From NCBI GenBank assembly GCA_965238155.1, contig OZ250175.1, forward strand, positions 806,001 through 870,000: a stretch of 64,000 bases of DNA. Direction: 5' to 3'. Shown piece by piece: positions 18,042-27,500 of the stretch. Source of the stretch: BJGV01 sp964196335. Lineage in GTDB: Bacteria > Pseudomonadota > Gammaproteobacteria > Burkholderiales > Nitrosomonadaceae. Position 1 is the first letter of the stretch; every line of letters begins with the position of its first letter. A model generated the notes under the pieces. It was not told the origin of the DNA. It did no database searches and saw only the letters and a program-made list of their open reading frames with translations. The translations under genes were made by a program, and so were the position numbers.

Positions 18042-18770
18042 ATGAATAAGAGCTACTTCCCCTGTCCTGACCCTTTTCCAGCAGAAATGGAATTTCCTTT
18101 GATGGTCAAAGCCATCATGATCGATTTAGACGGCACACTGCTTGATACAGCAGGCGACCTTGCTATTGCTGCTAACGTAATGTTACGAGAGTTGGGCGCA
18201 GCAGAACTACCACTTGCAACAATTCAATCTTATATTGGTAAGGGGATACTGAATCTAGTTAAGAGATGTTTGGCCAACAGTTTTAATAGTGAACCAGATC
18301 CTGAGTTTCTTGCTCAGGCAAAGGTGCTTTATGAGCAAGAGTATGCAAAAAAACTATGTGTCACAACACGCCCTTATCCGAGAGTGATTGATGGGTTAAT
18401 TGCAATGAAGGAAGCAGGCTTTCAACTGGCCTGTAATACCAACAAGTCTGAAGCTTTTACTTTGCCTTTGTTGCGCACTACCGAACTTTTAAATTATTTC
18501 GATATTGTATTATCTGGAGACAGTCTGCCAAAAAAGAAACCAGATCCGATGCCACTGCATCATGCTTGTAAATTTTTTGGGATTCTGCCAAATGAAATGT
18601 TATTGATTGGTGATTCGGTCAATGATACTGAAGCTGCACGTGCAGCCGGTTCTTATATTTTTTGCGTGCCTTATGGCTACAATGAGGGACGAGATGTACA
18701 TGAATTAGATTGTGATAGAGTTATTTCATCTATTTACGAAGCAGTGCATTTAATCAAGAGGCCAACATAA
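18042..18770 (+). CDS. gph: Phosphoglycolate phosphatase (HAD family)
   Basis: Removes phosphate from 2-phosphoglycolate, a product of Rubisco oxygenation or DNA repair. It has 242 residues. HAD motif I is D28-L-D30-GTLLDT, motif III is KKKPDPMP and motif IV is LIGDSVNDTEAA. About 20 extra N-terminal residues precede the fold; ATG 18102 (MVKAIMIDL) is an alternative start. It lies 69 bases after rpe and 120 before trpE. Confidence 0.93.
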   Translation: MNKSYFPCPDPFPAEMEFPLMVKAIMIDLDGTLLDTAGDLAIAANVMLRELGAAELPLATIQSYIGKGILNLVKRCLANSFNSEPDPEFLAQAKVLYEQEYAKKLCVTTRPYPRVIDGLIAMKEAGFQLACNTNKSEAFTLPLLRTTELLNYFDIVLSGDSLPKKKPDPMPLHHACKFFGILPNEMLLIGDSVNDTEAARAAGSYIFCVPYGYNEGRDVHELDCDRVISSIYEAVHLIKRPT

Positions 18771-18890
18771 GCTGTGAGAACGATAAGCTGAAAAATACAA
18801 TAGAAGTATTGTTAGACTAGTATCTTGATTTGTTTGACCTGCTGTACCAGAATTGTTGGCATAATTTCTTTTGTTTATTGAAGTTTTAAC

Positions 18891-20363
18891 ATGACTGAAT
18901 CCGAGTTTTTTAACCTTGCCAAACAAGGCTACAACAGAATCCCGGTTGTGTTGGAAACTTTTGCCGATTTAGATACTCCACTTTCAATTTATCTTAAGTT
19001 AGCCAATCGGCCTTACTCTTACTTGCTTGAATCGGTCCAGGGTGGTGAGCGTTTCGGGCGCTATTCCTTTATTGGGTTGCCTGCTTCAACTCGAATTGAG
19101 GTACGTGGTAATTGTATAGATATTATTAATGATGAGGGATCAGATCGGGTCGAAGCGGAGGACCCTCTGTCTTTTATTCAGTCTTATCTGTTACGCTTTA
19201 AAGTTGCTTCATGTTCTGGATTGCCACGTTTCTGCGGTGGGCTTGTAGGGTACTTTGCTTACGAGACTGTACGCTATATAGAGCGTAAGCTCGCTGATCA
19301 TGCTAACCCGGATTCATTAGATTTACCTGACATACTATTGCTGCTGTCCGAAGAGTTAGTCGTCGTAGATAATCTTTCGGGCAAACTGTATCTAATCATT
19401 TATACAGATCCAGGCACTGCGGGTGCTTATAAAGAAACAAAAAAGCGTTTGAAAGCATTGCTTACAAATTTACGTAAGCCGGTAGAAATCCCAAATGAAA
19501 TACCAGTAAAGCCATCCAAGGTAGTTTCTGAGTTTAGTGAGTCAGATTTCATCAAGGCAGTAGAGCGTGCCAAACGGTATATTTTTGACGGCGATATAAT
19601 GCAAGTAGTGCTATCGCAGCGTACCAGTAAGATTTTTAGTACACCTCCATTAGCTTTATATCGAGCATTACGAAATTTAAATCCTTCACCATATATGTTT
19701 TATTATAATTTTGGCAGTTTTCACGTTGTAGGTGCTTCACCGGAGATTCTGGTACGCCTTGAGGGTGATACTGTAACAGTGCGTCCTATCGCGGGTACCA
19801 GGCCACGCGGTAATACAAAGCAAGAAGATGAGAGATTAGCTGCAGATTTATTAGCTGATCCTAAAGAGTGTGCCGAACATCTCATGTTGATGGATTTAGG
19901 GCGTAATGATATCGGGCGTGTTGCAGATATAGGATCGGTTAAGGTTACTGAGAACATGCAAATTGAAAATTATTCTCACGTAATGCATATTGTTTCCAAT
20001 GTTTACGGAAAACTAAAGTCGGGCTTGAGCGCAATTGACGTATTACGTGCCACTTTTCCGGCAGGAACTGTTAGTGGTGCACCAAAAGTTAGGGCTATGG
20101 AAATTATTGATGAATTAGAGAGATCTAAACGTGGAATTTATGCTGGTGCAGTAGGTTATTTGGGATTTAATGGTGATATGGATCTTGCTATTGCTATCCG
20201 TACCGGCATCATTAAAGATGGGAATTTATACGTACAGGCGGGAGCCGGCATTGTTGCAGACTCTGTACCAAAAAGTGAATGGATTGAGACCAAGAATAAG
20301 GCCAAGGCACTTCTAAAAGCAGCTGAGATAGCAGAAAGCGGGTTAGATAGTAAGTTAGAGTAA
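18891..20363 (+). CDS. trpE: Anthranilate synthase component I
   Basis: First committed step of tryptophan synthesis: chorismate to anthranilate, using ammonia delivered by TrpG. It has 490 residues. The N-terminal region carries the feedback-site motif LLESVQGGERFGRYSF. The chorismate-binding domain shows DGDIMQVVLSQR, GASPEILVR, PIAGTRPRG, MLMDLGRNDIGRV and ATFPAGTVSGAPKVRAMEII. trpG, trpD and trpC do not follow; convergent dacB comes next, so the trp genes must be split. I see no obvious leader peptide with Trp codons in the 120 bases upstream. Confidence 0.98.
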   Translation: MTESEFFNLAKQGYNRIPVVLETFADLDTPLSIYLKLANRPYSYLLESVQGGERFGRYSFIGLPASTRIEVRGNCIDIINDEGSDRVEAEDPLSFIQSYLLRFKVASCSGLPRFCGGLVGYFAYETVRYIERKLADHANPDSLDLPDILLLLSEELVVVDNLSGKLYLIIYTDPGTAGAYKETKKRLKALLTNLRKPVEIPNEIPVKPSKVVSEFSESDFIKAVERAKRYIFDGDIMQVVLSQRTSKIFSTPPLALYRALRNLNPSPYMFYYNFGSFHVVGASPEILVRLEGDTVTVRPIAGTRPRGNTKQEDERLAADLLADPKECAEHLMLMDLGRNDIGRVADIGSVKVTENMQIENYSHVMHIVSNVYGKLKSGLSAIDVLRATFPAGTVSGAPKVRAMEIIDELERSKRGIYAGAVGYLGFNGDMDLAIAIRTGIIKDGNLYVQAGAGIVADSVPKSEWIETKNKAKALLKAAEIAESGLDSKLE

Positions 20364-20390
20364 GTTTTTAAGTTTATCCTGCATATTTAA

Positions 20391-21824
20391 TCAGGGCCTC
20401 CGGTAAATCCATTGTAGTAGTGTATCCATTGCAAGTTGTGCTTTGCCGGAATTAGCATGATTCACAAAAAAAACAATGGCCATACGTCTACCTGATTTAT
20501 CGAGCATGTAACCAGCCATTGTTTTTACTCCGTTAAGTAACCCGGTTTTAATATGGGCTCGGCCAGTAACAGTGGTTCCGGTAAGTCGTTTTTTCATGGT
20601 GCCATCCACTGCCAAAATTGGTAACGATGAAACGAATTCTGGCATCACAGAGCTTTGGAATGCTTTAAGTAAAAGTTTCCCTAAATGGCGTGCACTGATA
20701 CGTTCATTTCGTGATAACCCTGAACCGTTTTCTATTTTAAATTCCGGTGAATCTAGCCCCTTGGACTTAAGCCACTGTCTGACTGCACCATTTGATTTGT
20801 TAAGAGTAGCCGGTTCATTGCCGGCCACTGTGCCCAGAGTAAGATATAGTTGGCGTGCTGCAATATTGTTACTAAATTTATTAATATCGCGAATAATCTC
20901 TGTAAGTGGCGGAGACTGATAAGTTTCAAGTGGTATTTTTTCATCTGGCACAATCCCGGTACGTACTTTCCCATTAAATATTCCACCCTGTTGCTTCCAT
21001 AGTTGTTTGAAAAGCCCTAAAGCGTATGTCTGGCTATTGTGTAGACTCAGTAGTAGGGATTTCTCGCCGCAAGTAACTGAATAGCTTCCATTGAGTGTTA
21101 CAGATGCATGATGATTATTTTTAGTATCAACACGAATACTAGTACCGAGTGTATTTCGCCATTCGACACATTTGTCCCGCGTGAGTTTTAGATTGTTATT
21201 AAGGGTAACAAATTCAGTCTGTGGGTTTATGATAATACGAGTAGTATTATTTTCTGGTTTGGGGATTATACGTAGTTCTGTTGTCCGGTAATTTACTAAA
21301 AGTGCTTCAGGGGCAGTATTGTAAGCTCGATAAGGTTTGTTATCGAAAGCTGCCGGATTCTCGATTGATACATCGAAGTAGCTATTATCAAGGATAAGGT
21401 CCCCAGTAATTTCGCGTAATCCTGTTTGATGAAGGCGACGGGTGAGTAGCCAGAAATTCTCCAGATTAAGTCTCGGGTCTCCGTAGCCTTTTATTATAAG
21501 GTCACCTTGTAGCCTGCCTTCTTTCAAAACTCCATTAGCATAGACTTCTGTTTTCCAGGTAAAAGCCGGCCCTAATATTTCAAGTCCTGCAAAGGTAGTG
21601 ACGAGTTTCATCACTGAAGCGGGATTCATTGGTTTATCAGAGTTAAAGGCAATAATTGGCTGGGTTGTATTAATTTCGTGAATATAAATACTCGCTGCAG
21701 ATTCGGAAATTCCGTTCTGGTTAAGTGCTTGCCTGACTGCATCCGGGAGGTCTTGTGAAAGAACAGGCAGAGTTTGCGTATTAAGTATAAAACACAGGAT
21801 AACAGCTAACTTAAATGGACTCAT
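20391..21824 (-). CDS. dacB: D-alanyl-D-alanine carboxypeptidase/endopeptidase (PBP4)
   Basis: Peptidase S13: trims D-Ala or cleaves D,D-crosslinks in periplasmic peptidoglycan. It has 477 residues and a signal peptide (about 1-23). The penicillin-binding triad is present: S70-V-M-K73 (NPASVMKLVT), SNN in INKFSNNIAAR, and KTG in AHIKTGLLNGV. The insertion domain between SxxK and SNN is of normal size. It is convergent with trpE (27 bases between stops) and downstream of bioA on the same strand. Confidence 0.96.
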   Translation of the reverse strand: MSPFKLAVILCFILNTQTLPVLSQDLPDAVRQALNQNGISESAASIYIHEINTTQPIIAFNSDKPMNPASVMKLVTTFAGLEILGPAFTWKTEVYANGVLKEGRLQGDLIIKGYGDPRLNLENFWLLTRRLHQTGLREITGDLILDNSYFDVSIENPAAFDNKPYRAYNTAPEALLVNYRTTELRIIPKPENNTTRIIINPQTEFVTLNNNLKLTRDKCVEWRNTLGTSIRVDTKNNHHASVTLNGSYSVTCGEKSLLLSLHNSQTYALGLFKQLWKQQGGIFNGKVRTGIVPDEKIPLETYQSPPLTEIIRDINKFSNNIAARQLYLTLGTVAGNEPATLNKSNGAVRQWLKSKGLDSPEFKIENGSGLSRNERISARHLGKLLLKAFQSSVMPEFVSSLPILAVDGTMKKRLTGTTVTGRAHIKTGLLNGVKTMAGYMLDKSGRRMAIVFFVNHANSGKAQLAMDTLLQWIYRRP

Positions 21825-21879
21825 AAATAGAATATAATCGGCAAAATTTTAGCGGAGCAACATTTCTAAGTATAAATCT

Positions 21880-23190
21880 TTAACATGAATCTAGCACTTG
21901 TAGAATCCCTGTTACAAGAAAATTCATTTCTTCATTATTAATAATATAGGGGGGCATGAAATAGACGGTATTGCCTAGTGGGCGAAATAGTAATTCTTGA
22001 CTTAGTGAGCGCTGAAAAAAATTTCCAGAAAAAGAAGGATCGGTAGTTTCAACTTCAAATGCCCAAATCATTCCGCAATTACGGAAATTTTTCACTTTAG
22101 GGTGTGACGCGATTGGTTTGGATATATCGTTCAGGTATTTTATTTTTGTATGGTTAGCATCAATAATCTTGTCTTGTTCAAATATATCCAGTGTAGCAAG
22201 TGCAACGGAACAAGCAAGTGCATTGCCAGCGTGGGTGTGTGAATGCAAGAATCCACGTGTGGTTTCTTCGTGATAGAAAGCCTGATAAATTGATTCAGTA
22301 GTCATTACTACAGAAAGTGGTAGATACCCGCCACTCAGACCCTTTGCAAGACATAAAAAGTCCGGAGTGATATTCGCCTGCTCACAAGCAAACATTGTTC
22401 CTGTTCTGCCGAATCCTACGGCAATTTCGTCAGCAATTAAATGTACCTGGAATTTGTTACAAATTTCACTGACATATTTAAGATAATCAGGATGGTACAT
22501 GCCCATACCTGCTGCACCCTGAACTAATGGTTCAATAACAAATGCTGCAGTTACTGCGTGATTTTCAGCCAGATATTCTTCCAAATAGTTAGCAGCACGT
22601 AGCGCATAGTCTCTGGGCAGCTCTCCCTCTTCCGCATATCGCCAATCCGGAGTTGGGACTCTTGCGCTGTTGCGTAGCAAAGGAGCGTAGATATTCCTAA
22701 ATAATGCCACATCAGTGACTGATAATGCGCCTAAAGTTTCACCGTGATAGCCATTTTGCAGACTGACAAAATTATTTTTTTTAGGCTGGCCGTTGTTGTG
22801 CCAGAAATGAAAACTCATCTTTAATGCAGTCTCAATAGCTGACGCTCCATCGCTGCTATAAAAACAATGCCCAAGGTTATCTGGTGTAAGTTGATTCAAT
22901 CTTTCCGATAGCTTTACTACAGGCTCGTGCGTAAAGCCTGCAAGCATTACATGTTCTAATTTTACGAGCTGATCCTGGATGGCATGATTAATCCGGGGAT
23001 TAGAGTGTCCGAATAAATTGACCCACCAGGAGCTAATTGCATCAAGATAACGTCTTCCATTAAAATCATAAAGCCATATTCCCTCACCCCGATCAATAGG
23101 GATAAGCGGTAATATTTCATGTTGTTTCATCTGAGAACACGGGTGCCAAACAGCCTTCAGGCTGCGTTCTACTAAGTTTTTATTAGTCAT
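21880..23190 (-). CDS. bioA: Adenosylmethionine-8-amino-7-oxononanoate aminotransferase
   Basis: PLP enzyme of biotin synthesis that transaminates KAPA to DAPA with S-adenosylmethionine as donor. It has 436 residues. Motifs: WHPCSQMKQHE near the N-terminus, SSWWVNLFGHSNPRI, GYHGETLGALS, EPLVQGAAGM, LIADEIAVGFGRTG and the PLP lysine in CLAKGLSGGYLPL. The other biotin genes are not in this window. Its start is 33 bases from the groES CIRCE element, so the divergent promoters lie very close together. Confidence 0.96.
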   Translation of the reverse strand: MTNKNLVERSLKAVWHPCSQMKQHEILPLIPIDRGEGIWLYDFNGRRYLDAISSWWVNLFGHSNPRINHAIQDQLVKLEHVMLAGFTHEPVVKLSERLNQLTPDNLGHCFYSSDGASAIETALKMSFHFWHNNGQPKKNNFVSLQNGYHGETLGALSVTDVALFRNIYAPLLRNSARVPTPDWRYAEEGELPRDYALRAANYLEEYLAENHAVTAAFVIEPLVQGAAGMGMYHPDYLKYVSEICNKFQVHLIADEIAVGFGRTGTMFACEQANITPDFLCLAKGLSGGYLPLSVVMTTESIYQAFYHEETTRGFLHSHTHAGNALACSVALATLDIFEQDKIIDANHTKIKYLNDISKPIASHPKVKNFRNCGMIWAFEVETTDPSFSGNFFQRSLSQELLFRPLGNTVYFMPPYIINNEEMNFLVTGILQVLDSC

Positions 23191-23193
23191 CTA

Positions 23194-23220
23194 CTTGAAA
23201 TTCTTATAAACAGCCCATAT
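23194..23220 (+). promoter_or_regulatory. Sigma-32-type heat-shock promoter of groESL
   Basis: CTTGAAA at 23194-23200 matches the sigma-32 -35 consensus exactly. After about 12-13 bases comes GCCCATAT (23213-23220), close to the CCCCATNT -10. It lies immediately upstream of the CIRCE operator and about 125 bases from the groES start. Confidence 0.75.
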
Positions 23221-23222
23221 TA

Positions 23223-23249
23223 TTAGCACTCATAGGCAGAGAGTGCTAA
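23223..23249 (+). promoter_or_regulatory. CIRCE operator (HrcA binding site)
   Basis: Perfect inverted repeat TTAGCACTC - 9 bases - GAGTGCTAA, the exact CIRCE consensus. HrcA binds it and represses groESL under non-stress conditions. It begins three bases after the sigma-32-like -10, where a repressor would block initiation. Confidence 0.97.
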
Positions 23250-23343
23250 TTTATTTTTCTGTAGTGTAAATTGCAGAAATCTGAATCAAAAAATGTATTA
23301 ACCATTGATTTAATTGTACTTTTTTAAAACAGGAGAAAGAAGC

Positions 23344-23634
23344 ATGAAAATTCGTCCCTTACATGACCGCGTTATTGTCAAGCGGCTGGAAGAAGAACTC
23401 AAGACAGCATCCGGTATTATTATCCCAGACAGCGCTGCAGAAAAGCCAGATCAAGGTGAAATTATTTCTGTAGGTAAAGGAAAAGTTGGCGACGACGGTA
23501 AGGTTCGTGCGCTGGACGTTAAAGTTGGTGACAAGGTGTTGTTCGGAAAATACTCTGGACAAGCTGTGAAAGTCCAGGGAGATGAGATCCTAGTGATGCG
23601 AGAAGAGGACATCATGGGCGTAGTTGAAGGTTAA
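23344..23634 (+). CDS. groES: Co-chaperonin GroES
   Basis: Cap of the GroEL folding chamber. It has 96 residues, the normal length. Starts MKIRPLHDRVIVKR, with the mobile loop EEELKTASGIIIPDSA and the end REEDIMGVVEG. ATG 23344 has an AGGAGAAAG ribosome site just upstream; an in-frame upstream start at 23314 would add ten non-family residues. It is followed by groEL after 55 bases and controlled by the sigma-32-like promoter and CIRCE element. Confidence 0.98.
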   Translation: MKIRPLHDRVIVKRLEEELKTASGIIIPDSAAEKPDQGEIISVGKGKVGDDGKVRALDVKVGDKVLFGKYSGQAVKVQGDEILVMREEDIMGVVEG

Positions 23635-23689
23635 TTATCCCTTTATCTTATAAATACTTACAACATTTCTGTAAATTAGGAGAAAGATT

Positions 23690-25360
23690 ATGGCAGCAAA
23701 AGAGGTTAAATTTGGTGATTCAGCTCGCCACAGAATGGTAGCTGGAGTCAATGTTTTAGCAGATGCAGTTAGGGTTACTCTCGGACCTAAGGGTCGTAAT
23801 GCAGTTCTGGATCGGTCATACGGAGCACCTACTATTACAAAGGATGGGGTTTCTGTAGCGAAGGAAATCGAGCTGAAAGACAAATTTGAGAATATGGGAG
23901 CTCAGATGGTTAAGGAAGTTGCAAGTAAGACTTCCGATGTGGCAGGTGACGGAACCACCACTGCTACCGTATTAGCTCAATCCATAGTGAGAGAGGGTAT
24001 GAAGTTTGTAGCTGCCGGGATGAACCCGACAGATCTGAAACGCGGTATTGATAAAGCTGTGACAGGAACAGTTGAAGAGCTCCAAAAGCTTTCTAAGCCT
24101 TGCACCACAAGCAAGGAAATTGCACAGGTGGGTAGTATTTCTGCAAATTCAGATATTGAAATTGGAAAAATTATCGCTGATGCAATGGAAAAAGTAGGTA
24201 AGGAAGGAGTAATTACTGTTGAGGATGGGTCTGGCTTGCAGAATGAACTTGACGTTGTTGAGGGAATGCAGTTTGATCGTGGTTATCTTTCTCCTTATTT
24301 TGTCAATAATGCAGACAGACAAATTGCCTTGTTAGATAGTCCTTATATTTTATTACACGATAAGAAAATTTCTAATATTCGTGAATTGCTGCCGCTACTT
24401 GAGCAAGTGGCAAAAACTAATAAACCCCTGTTAATTATTGCCGAAGATATTGATGGTGAGGCACTTGCAACAATGGTGGTCAACAATATTCGTGGAATTT
24501 TAAAAACCTGTGCTGTGAAGGCACCAGGCTTTGGTGACCGTCGTAAAGCTATGCTTGAAGATATTGCGCATCTCACCGGTGGTACAGTAATCGCTGAGGA
24601 AGTGGGTTTATCCTTGGAAAAAGCTACGTTGAATGAGTTGGGCCAAGCTAAGCGGATAGAAGTAGGTAAGGAAGCAACTATCGTTATAGATGGTGCTGGT
24701 GAAGCAAAAACTATAGAAGGGCGGGTCAAGCAAATACGAGCTCAGATAGAGGAAGCCACCAGTGACTATGATAAGGAGAAACTGCAAGAGCGCGTAGCAA
24801 AACTAGCTGGTGGTGTGGCTTTAATTAAAGTTGGTGCAGCTACCGAAGTAGAAATGAAAGAGAAGAAAGCTCGGGTTGAAGATGCATTGCATGCAACGCG
24901 TGCAGCTGTTGAAGAAGGTATTGTGCCTGGTGGTGGCGTTGCGTTATTAAGGGCTTGTAGTCAAGTAGCGAAGGTCAAAGGTGATACACATGACCAGGAT
25001 GCGGGTATCAAGATTGTTCTACGAGCATTGGAAGAACCTTTACGCCAGATCGTTGCTAACTGTGGAGATGAACCTTCAGTAGTAATCAACAAAGTTATGG
25101 AAGGTAAAGGAAATTTTGGGTACAACGCTACTACGAGTCAATATGGAGATATGGTTGAAATGGGAGTATTGGACCCTACAAAGGTTACACGCTCTGCTTT
25201 GCAAAATGCTGCTTCGGTGGCAGGCTTAATACTCACCACTGATGTTATGGTGGCAGAACAGGCGAAAGAAGAGTCTGCTGCAGGTGGTGGTGATATGGGC
25301 GGTATGGGCGGTATGGGTGGTATGGGTGGTATGGGTGGTATGGGTGGCATGGGTATGTAG
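23690..25360 (+). CDS. groEL: Chaperonin GroEL
   Basis: ATP-driven chaperonin forming the double ring with GroES. It has 556 residues, slightly longer than the 548 of Escherichia coli because of the C-terminal Gly-Gly-Met tail. Motifs: LGPKGRNAVLDRS, DVAGDGTTTATVLAQ (catalytic Asp and nucleotide site), VEEGIVPGGGVALLR and MVAEQAKEE near the end. The tail has about seven GGM units encoded by nine-base GGTATGGGT-like repeats (about 25299-25357). The ribosome site AGGAGAAAG precedes the ATG. It is the last gene of the groESL operon. Confidence 0.99.
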   Translation: MAAKEVKFGDSARHRMVAGVNVLADAVRVTLGPKGRNAVLDRSYGAPTITKDGVSVAKEIELKDKFENMGAQMVKEVASKTSDVAGDGTTTATVLAQSIVREGMKFVAAGMNPTDLKRGIDKAVTGTVEELQKLSKPCTTSKEIAQVGSISANSDIEIGKIIADAMEKVGKEGVITVEDGSGLQNELDVVEGMQFDRGYLSPYFVNNADRQIALLDSPYILLHDKKISNIRELLPLLEQVAKTNKPLLIIAEDIDGEALATMVVNNIRGILKTCAVKAPGFGDRRKAMLEDIAHLTGGTVIAEEVGLSLEKATLNELGQAKRIEVGKEATIVIDGAGEAKTIEGRVKQIRAQIEEATSDYDKEKLQERVAKLAGGVALIKVGAATEVEMKEKKARVEDALHATRAAVEEGIVPGGGVALLRACSQVAKVKGDTHDQDAGIKIVLRALEEPLRQIVANCGDEPSVVINKVMEGKGNFGYNATTSQYGDMVEMGVLDPTKVTRSALQNAASVAGLILTTDVMVAEQAKEESAAGGGDMGGMGGMGGMGGMGGMGGMGM

Positions 25361-25381
25361 TATCTGTCTCATCTCAAGTAC

Positions 25382-25415
25382 AATAAAAAACCCTGCCTCG
25401 GTAGGGTTTTTTATT
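25382..25415 (+). terminator. Strong intrinsic terminator after groEL
   Basis: A 13-base perfect stem, AATAAAAAACCCT (25382-25394) paired with AGGGTTTTTTATT (25403-25415), with an 8-base loop. The T-run in the 3' arm serves as U-tract; the A-run in the 5' arm makes it potentially bidirectional. Confidence 0.93.
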
Positions 25416-25564
25416 GTGGTAGGAAAATTAAATTGTGTTTGTCATTTTGAGCAGACGGCATCTATAAACTCCTGTAAATTACGGTTTGTTTAAATTAGGT
25501 TAGTCCCCTAGTATTGAAACAAATACTAATCACGGTCAGAATACTTGTATAAATATAAATTGTT

Positions 25565-26410
25565 ATGACACCAGATCAATATTGTCAAGAAAAGGCTGTT
25601 CAAAGCGGCTCTAGCTTCTATTATAGTTTTCTTTATTTGCCGCCAGAGAAACGTCGCGCCATTACTGCGCTTTATGCTTTTTGCCGTGAGGTAGATGATG
25701 TGGTAGATGAGTGTTCTGAAGAGTCTGTAGCACGAATGAAACTGGCTTGGTGGAGGCAGGAGATTGCCTCTGTGTATAGTGCGGAACAAGGTAAAGAACC
25801 CAGTCATCCAGTCGCAAAAGCTTTGGTTGCCGTAATTAAAACAATCAATCTTTCTGCTGACCAGTTAATTGAAATCATAGACGGTATGGAAATGGATTTG
25901 AATTACAATCGTTACGCAGATTTCAGTACATTGCAGCTTTATTGTCATCATGTAGCCGGAGTAGTGGGGCAGTTGTCAGCTGAGATTTTTGGGTATCATG
26001 ATAGTAAAACATTGGAGTACGCCCATAACTTAGGGCTTGCATTCCAGCTTACAAATATCATACGTGATGTGGGTGAGGATGCCCGTCGTGACCGTATATA
26101 TCTACCAGAAGATGAGCTTGCTCAATTCGGGGTATCTAGTGAAGATATACTACATTCACGCGAATCTGATAATTTTAGTCAGCTAATGAAATTTCAGATA
26201 GAAAGGGCTGAGAATTATTATACTAAGGCATTCGCAGCGTTACCTGCAGAGGATCGAAAAAATCAGCGTCCAGGTTTAATAATGGCGGCTATTTATCGGG
26301 CGTTGCTGGAGGAGATCAAGGATGATGCCTGCCAGGTTATGCGGCAGCGTGTAAGTCTCACCCCAATACGTAAACTGTGGATAGGATGGAGAACCTGGAT
26401 CAGGGGGTAA
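25565..26410 (+). CDS. hpnD: Presqualene diphosphate synthase (squalene/phytoene synthase family)
   Basis: Condenses two farnesyl diphosphates to presqualene diphosphate, the entry to bacterial squalene and hopanoids. It has 281 residues. The N-terminus MTPDQYCQEKAVQSGSSFYY is typical of HpnD. The first Asp-rich motif is CREVDDVVDE (D44, D45, D48); the second is RDVGEDARRDRIYLPEDEL. hpnC, hpnE and shc are not in this window, so the pathway is split here, and the squalene/hopanoid assignment rests on HpnD-style sequence. Confidence 0.9.
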   Translation: MTPDQYCQEKAVQSGSSFYYSFLYLPPEKRRAITALYAFCREVDDVVDECSEESVARMKLAWWRQEIASVYSAEQGKEPSHPVAKALVAVIKTINLSADQLIEIIDGMEMDLNYNRYADFSTLQLYCHHVAGVVGQLSAEIFGYHDSKTLEYAHNLGLAFQLTNIIRDVGEDARRDRIYLPEDELAQFGVSSEDILHSRESDNFSQLMKFQIERAENYYTKAFAALPAEDRKNQRPGLIMAAIYRALLEEIKDDACQVMRQRVSLTPIRKLWIGWRTWIRG

Positions 26411-26493
26411 TTTCTCGGCTCACTGTTCTGTCTGTAAAATTTATCAGTTCGAATGATTCTAAGAGTTTATTCTCCGAGTAAGGCTATGTGTTT

Positions 26494-27252
26494 ATGAACG
26501 ATATCAAAAACTACCGGCCAGATAAAGACTTGCTTAAGGATCGTGTGATTCTTGTTACCGGTGCAGGGCAGGGTATTGGTCGCGTAGCTGCATTAGAATA
26601 TGCCGCTCATGGTGCTACAGTGATTTTACATGGACGGAAGGTTGATAAACTGGAAAGTGTATATGATGAAATAGAGTCTGGAGGAGGTGCACAAGCAGCA
26701 ATTTTTCCATTTGACCTTGAGAAAGCTGATGAAAAAGATTTTGAGGTAATTGTACAGGCAATCAAATTGCAGTTGGGTAGGTTGGATGGGATTTTGCATA
26801 ATGCGGCTTTTATTCCAAAACTCACTCCATTAGAGAGTCAGACATTTGATCAGTGGTTGATTCTGTTGCGCGTCAATCTAATAGCGCCAATTTCGTTGAC
26901 ACGTGCCTGCTTGCCATTACTAAAAGCCTCTCCTGATGCATGCATTATTATGACATCTGATACACATGGGCATTACCCCGCAGCATATTGGGGTGGATTT
27001 GCAGTAGCTAAGGCAGGAGTGGAGGCACTAGTAAAGATTCAGGCTCAAGAATGGGAAATACATACAAACTTGCGTATCAACGTATTAATTCCGGGAGTTG
27101 TACATACGTCACAAAGAACTAAAACCCATCCTGGTGAAGCTAAACAAAATTTAGCTGATCCAAAAGACTTAATGTCGACTTATTTATATTTGATGGGACC
27201 GGCTAGTAAAGGGGTTACTGGTAAGACCGTATTTTGCCAAAAACATGAGTAG
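26494..27252 (+). CDS. yciK: YciK-like short-chain dehydrogenase/reductase with Phe at the catalytic Tyr position
   Basis: SDR of about 252 residues. The nucleotide-binding motif is VTGAGQGIG (G23-G29), with the HGR that often selects NADP and the NAA motif in LHNAAFIP. The start MNDIKNYRPDKDLLKDRVIL resembles the YciK subgroup. In the catalytic region, where SDRs have YxxxK, the sequence reads GGFAVAKAG, so Phe occupies the Tyr position while Lys is kept. Either catalysis uses another residue (a Tyr lies three residues earlier in AAYWGG) or the protein is non-catalytic. ATG 26494 is preferred over the in-frame GTG at 26488. The substrate is unknown. Confidence 0.85.
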   Translation: MNDIKNYRPDKDLLKDRVILVTGAGQGIGRVAALEYAAHGATVILHGRKVDKLESVYDEIESGGGAQAAIFPFDLEKADEKDFEVIVQAIKLQLGRLDGILHNAAFIPKLTPLESQTFDQWLILLRVNLIAPISLTRACLPLLKASPDACIIMTSDTHGHYPAAYWGGFAVAKAGVEALVKIQAQEWEIHTNLRINVLIPGVVHTSQRTKTHPGEAKQNLADPKDLMSTYLYLMGPASKGVTGKTVFCQKHE

Positions 27253-27280
27253 TATATCTGTGGAAACAAGGATAAAAAGG

Positions 27281-27286
27281 TATAAT
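27281..27286 (+). promoter_or_regulatory. Probable -10 box of tRNA-Leu promoter
   Basis: An exact TATAAT lies 26 bases upstream of the mature tRNA-Leu 5' end. The region about 17 bases further upstream has only a weak -35 match (CTGTGG). Confidence 0.4.
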
Positions 27287-27311
27287 TGATCAGTACGAAA
27301 AAACTTGGCAA

Positions 27312-27397
<86 letters not shown>

Positions 27398-27500
27398 GGG
27401 ACCTCAGGCTGTAAATTGTGTGGCCTTTGTATTTGACGGCTACCAAGTTGTATGATTGTTCTGATGTCAGATGAATAATAACAGTTAATCAGGAATAGTA

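Noticed and set aside
18834..18865. TTGACC and CATAAT upstream of trpE as promoter
   Set aside because: Spacer of 20 bases is too long for a standard sigma-70 promoter.
25138..25350. Pro-Ile-rich minus-strand open frame inside groEL
   Set aside because: Antisense reading of the Gly-Gly-Met tail repeats, an artefact of the coding repeat.
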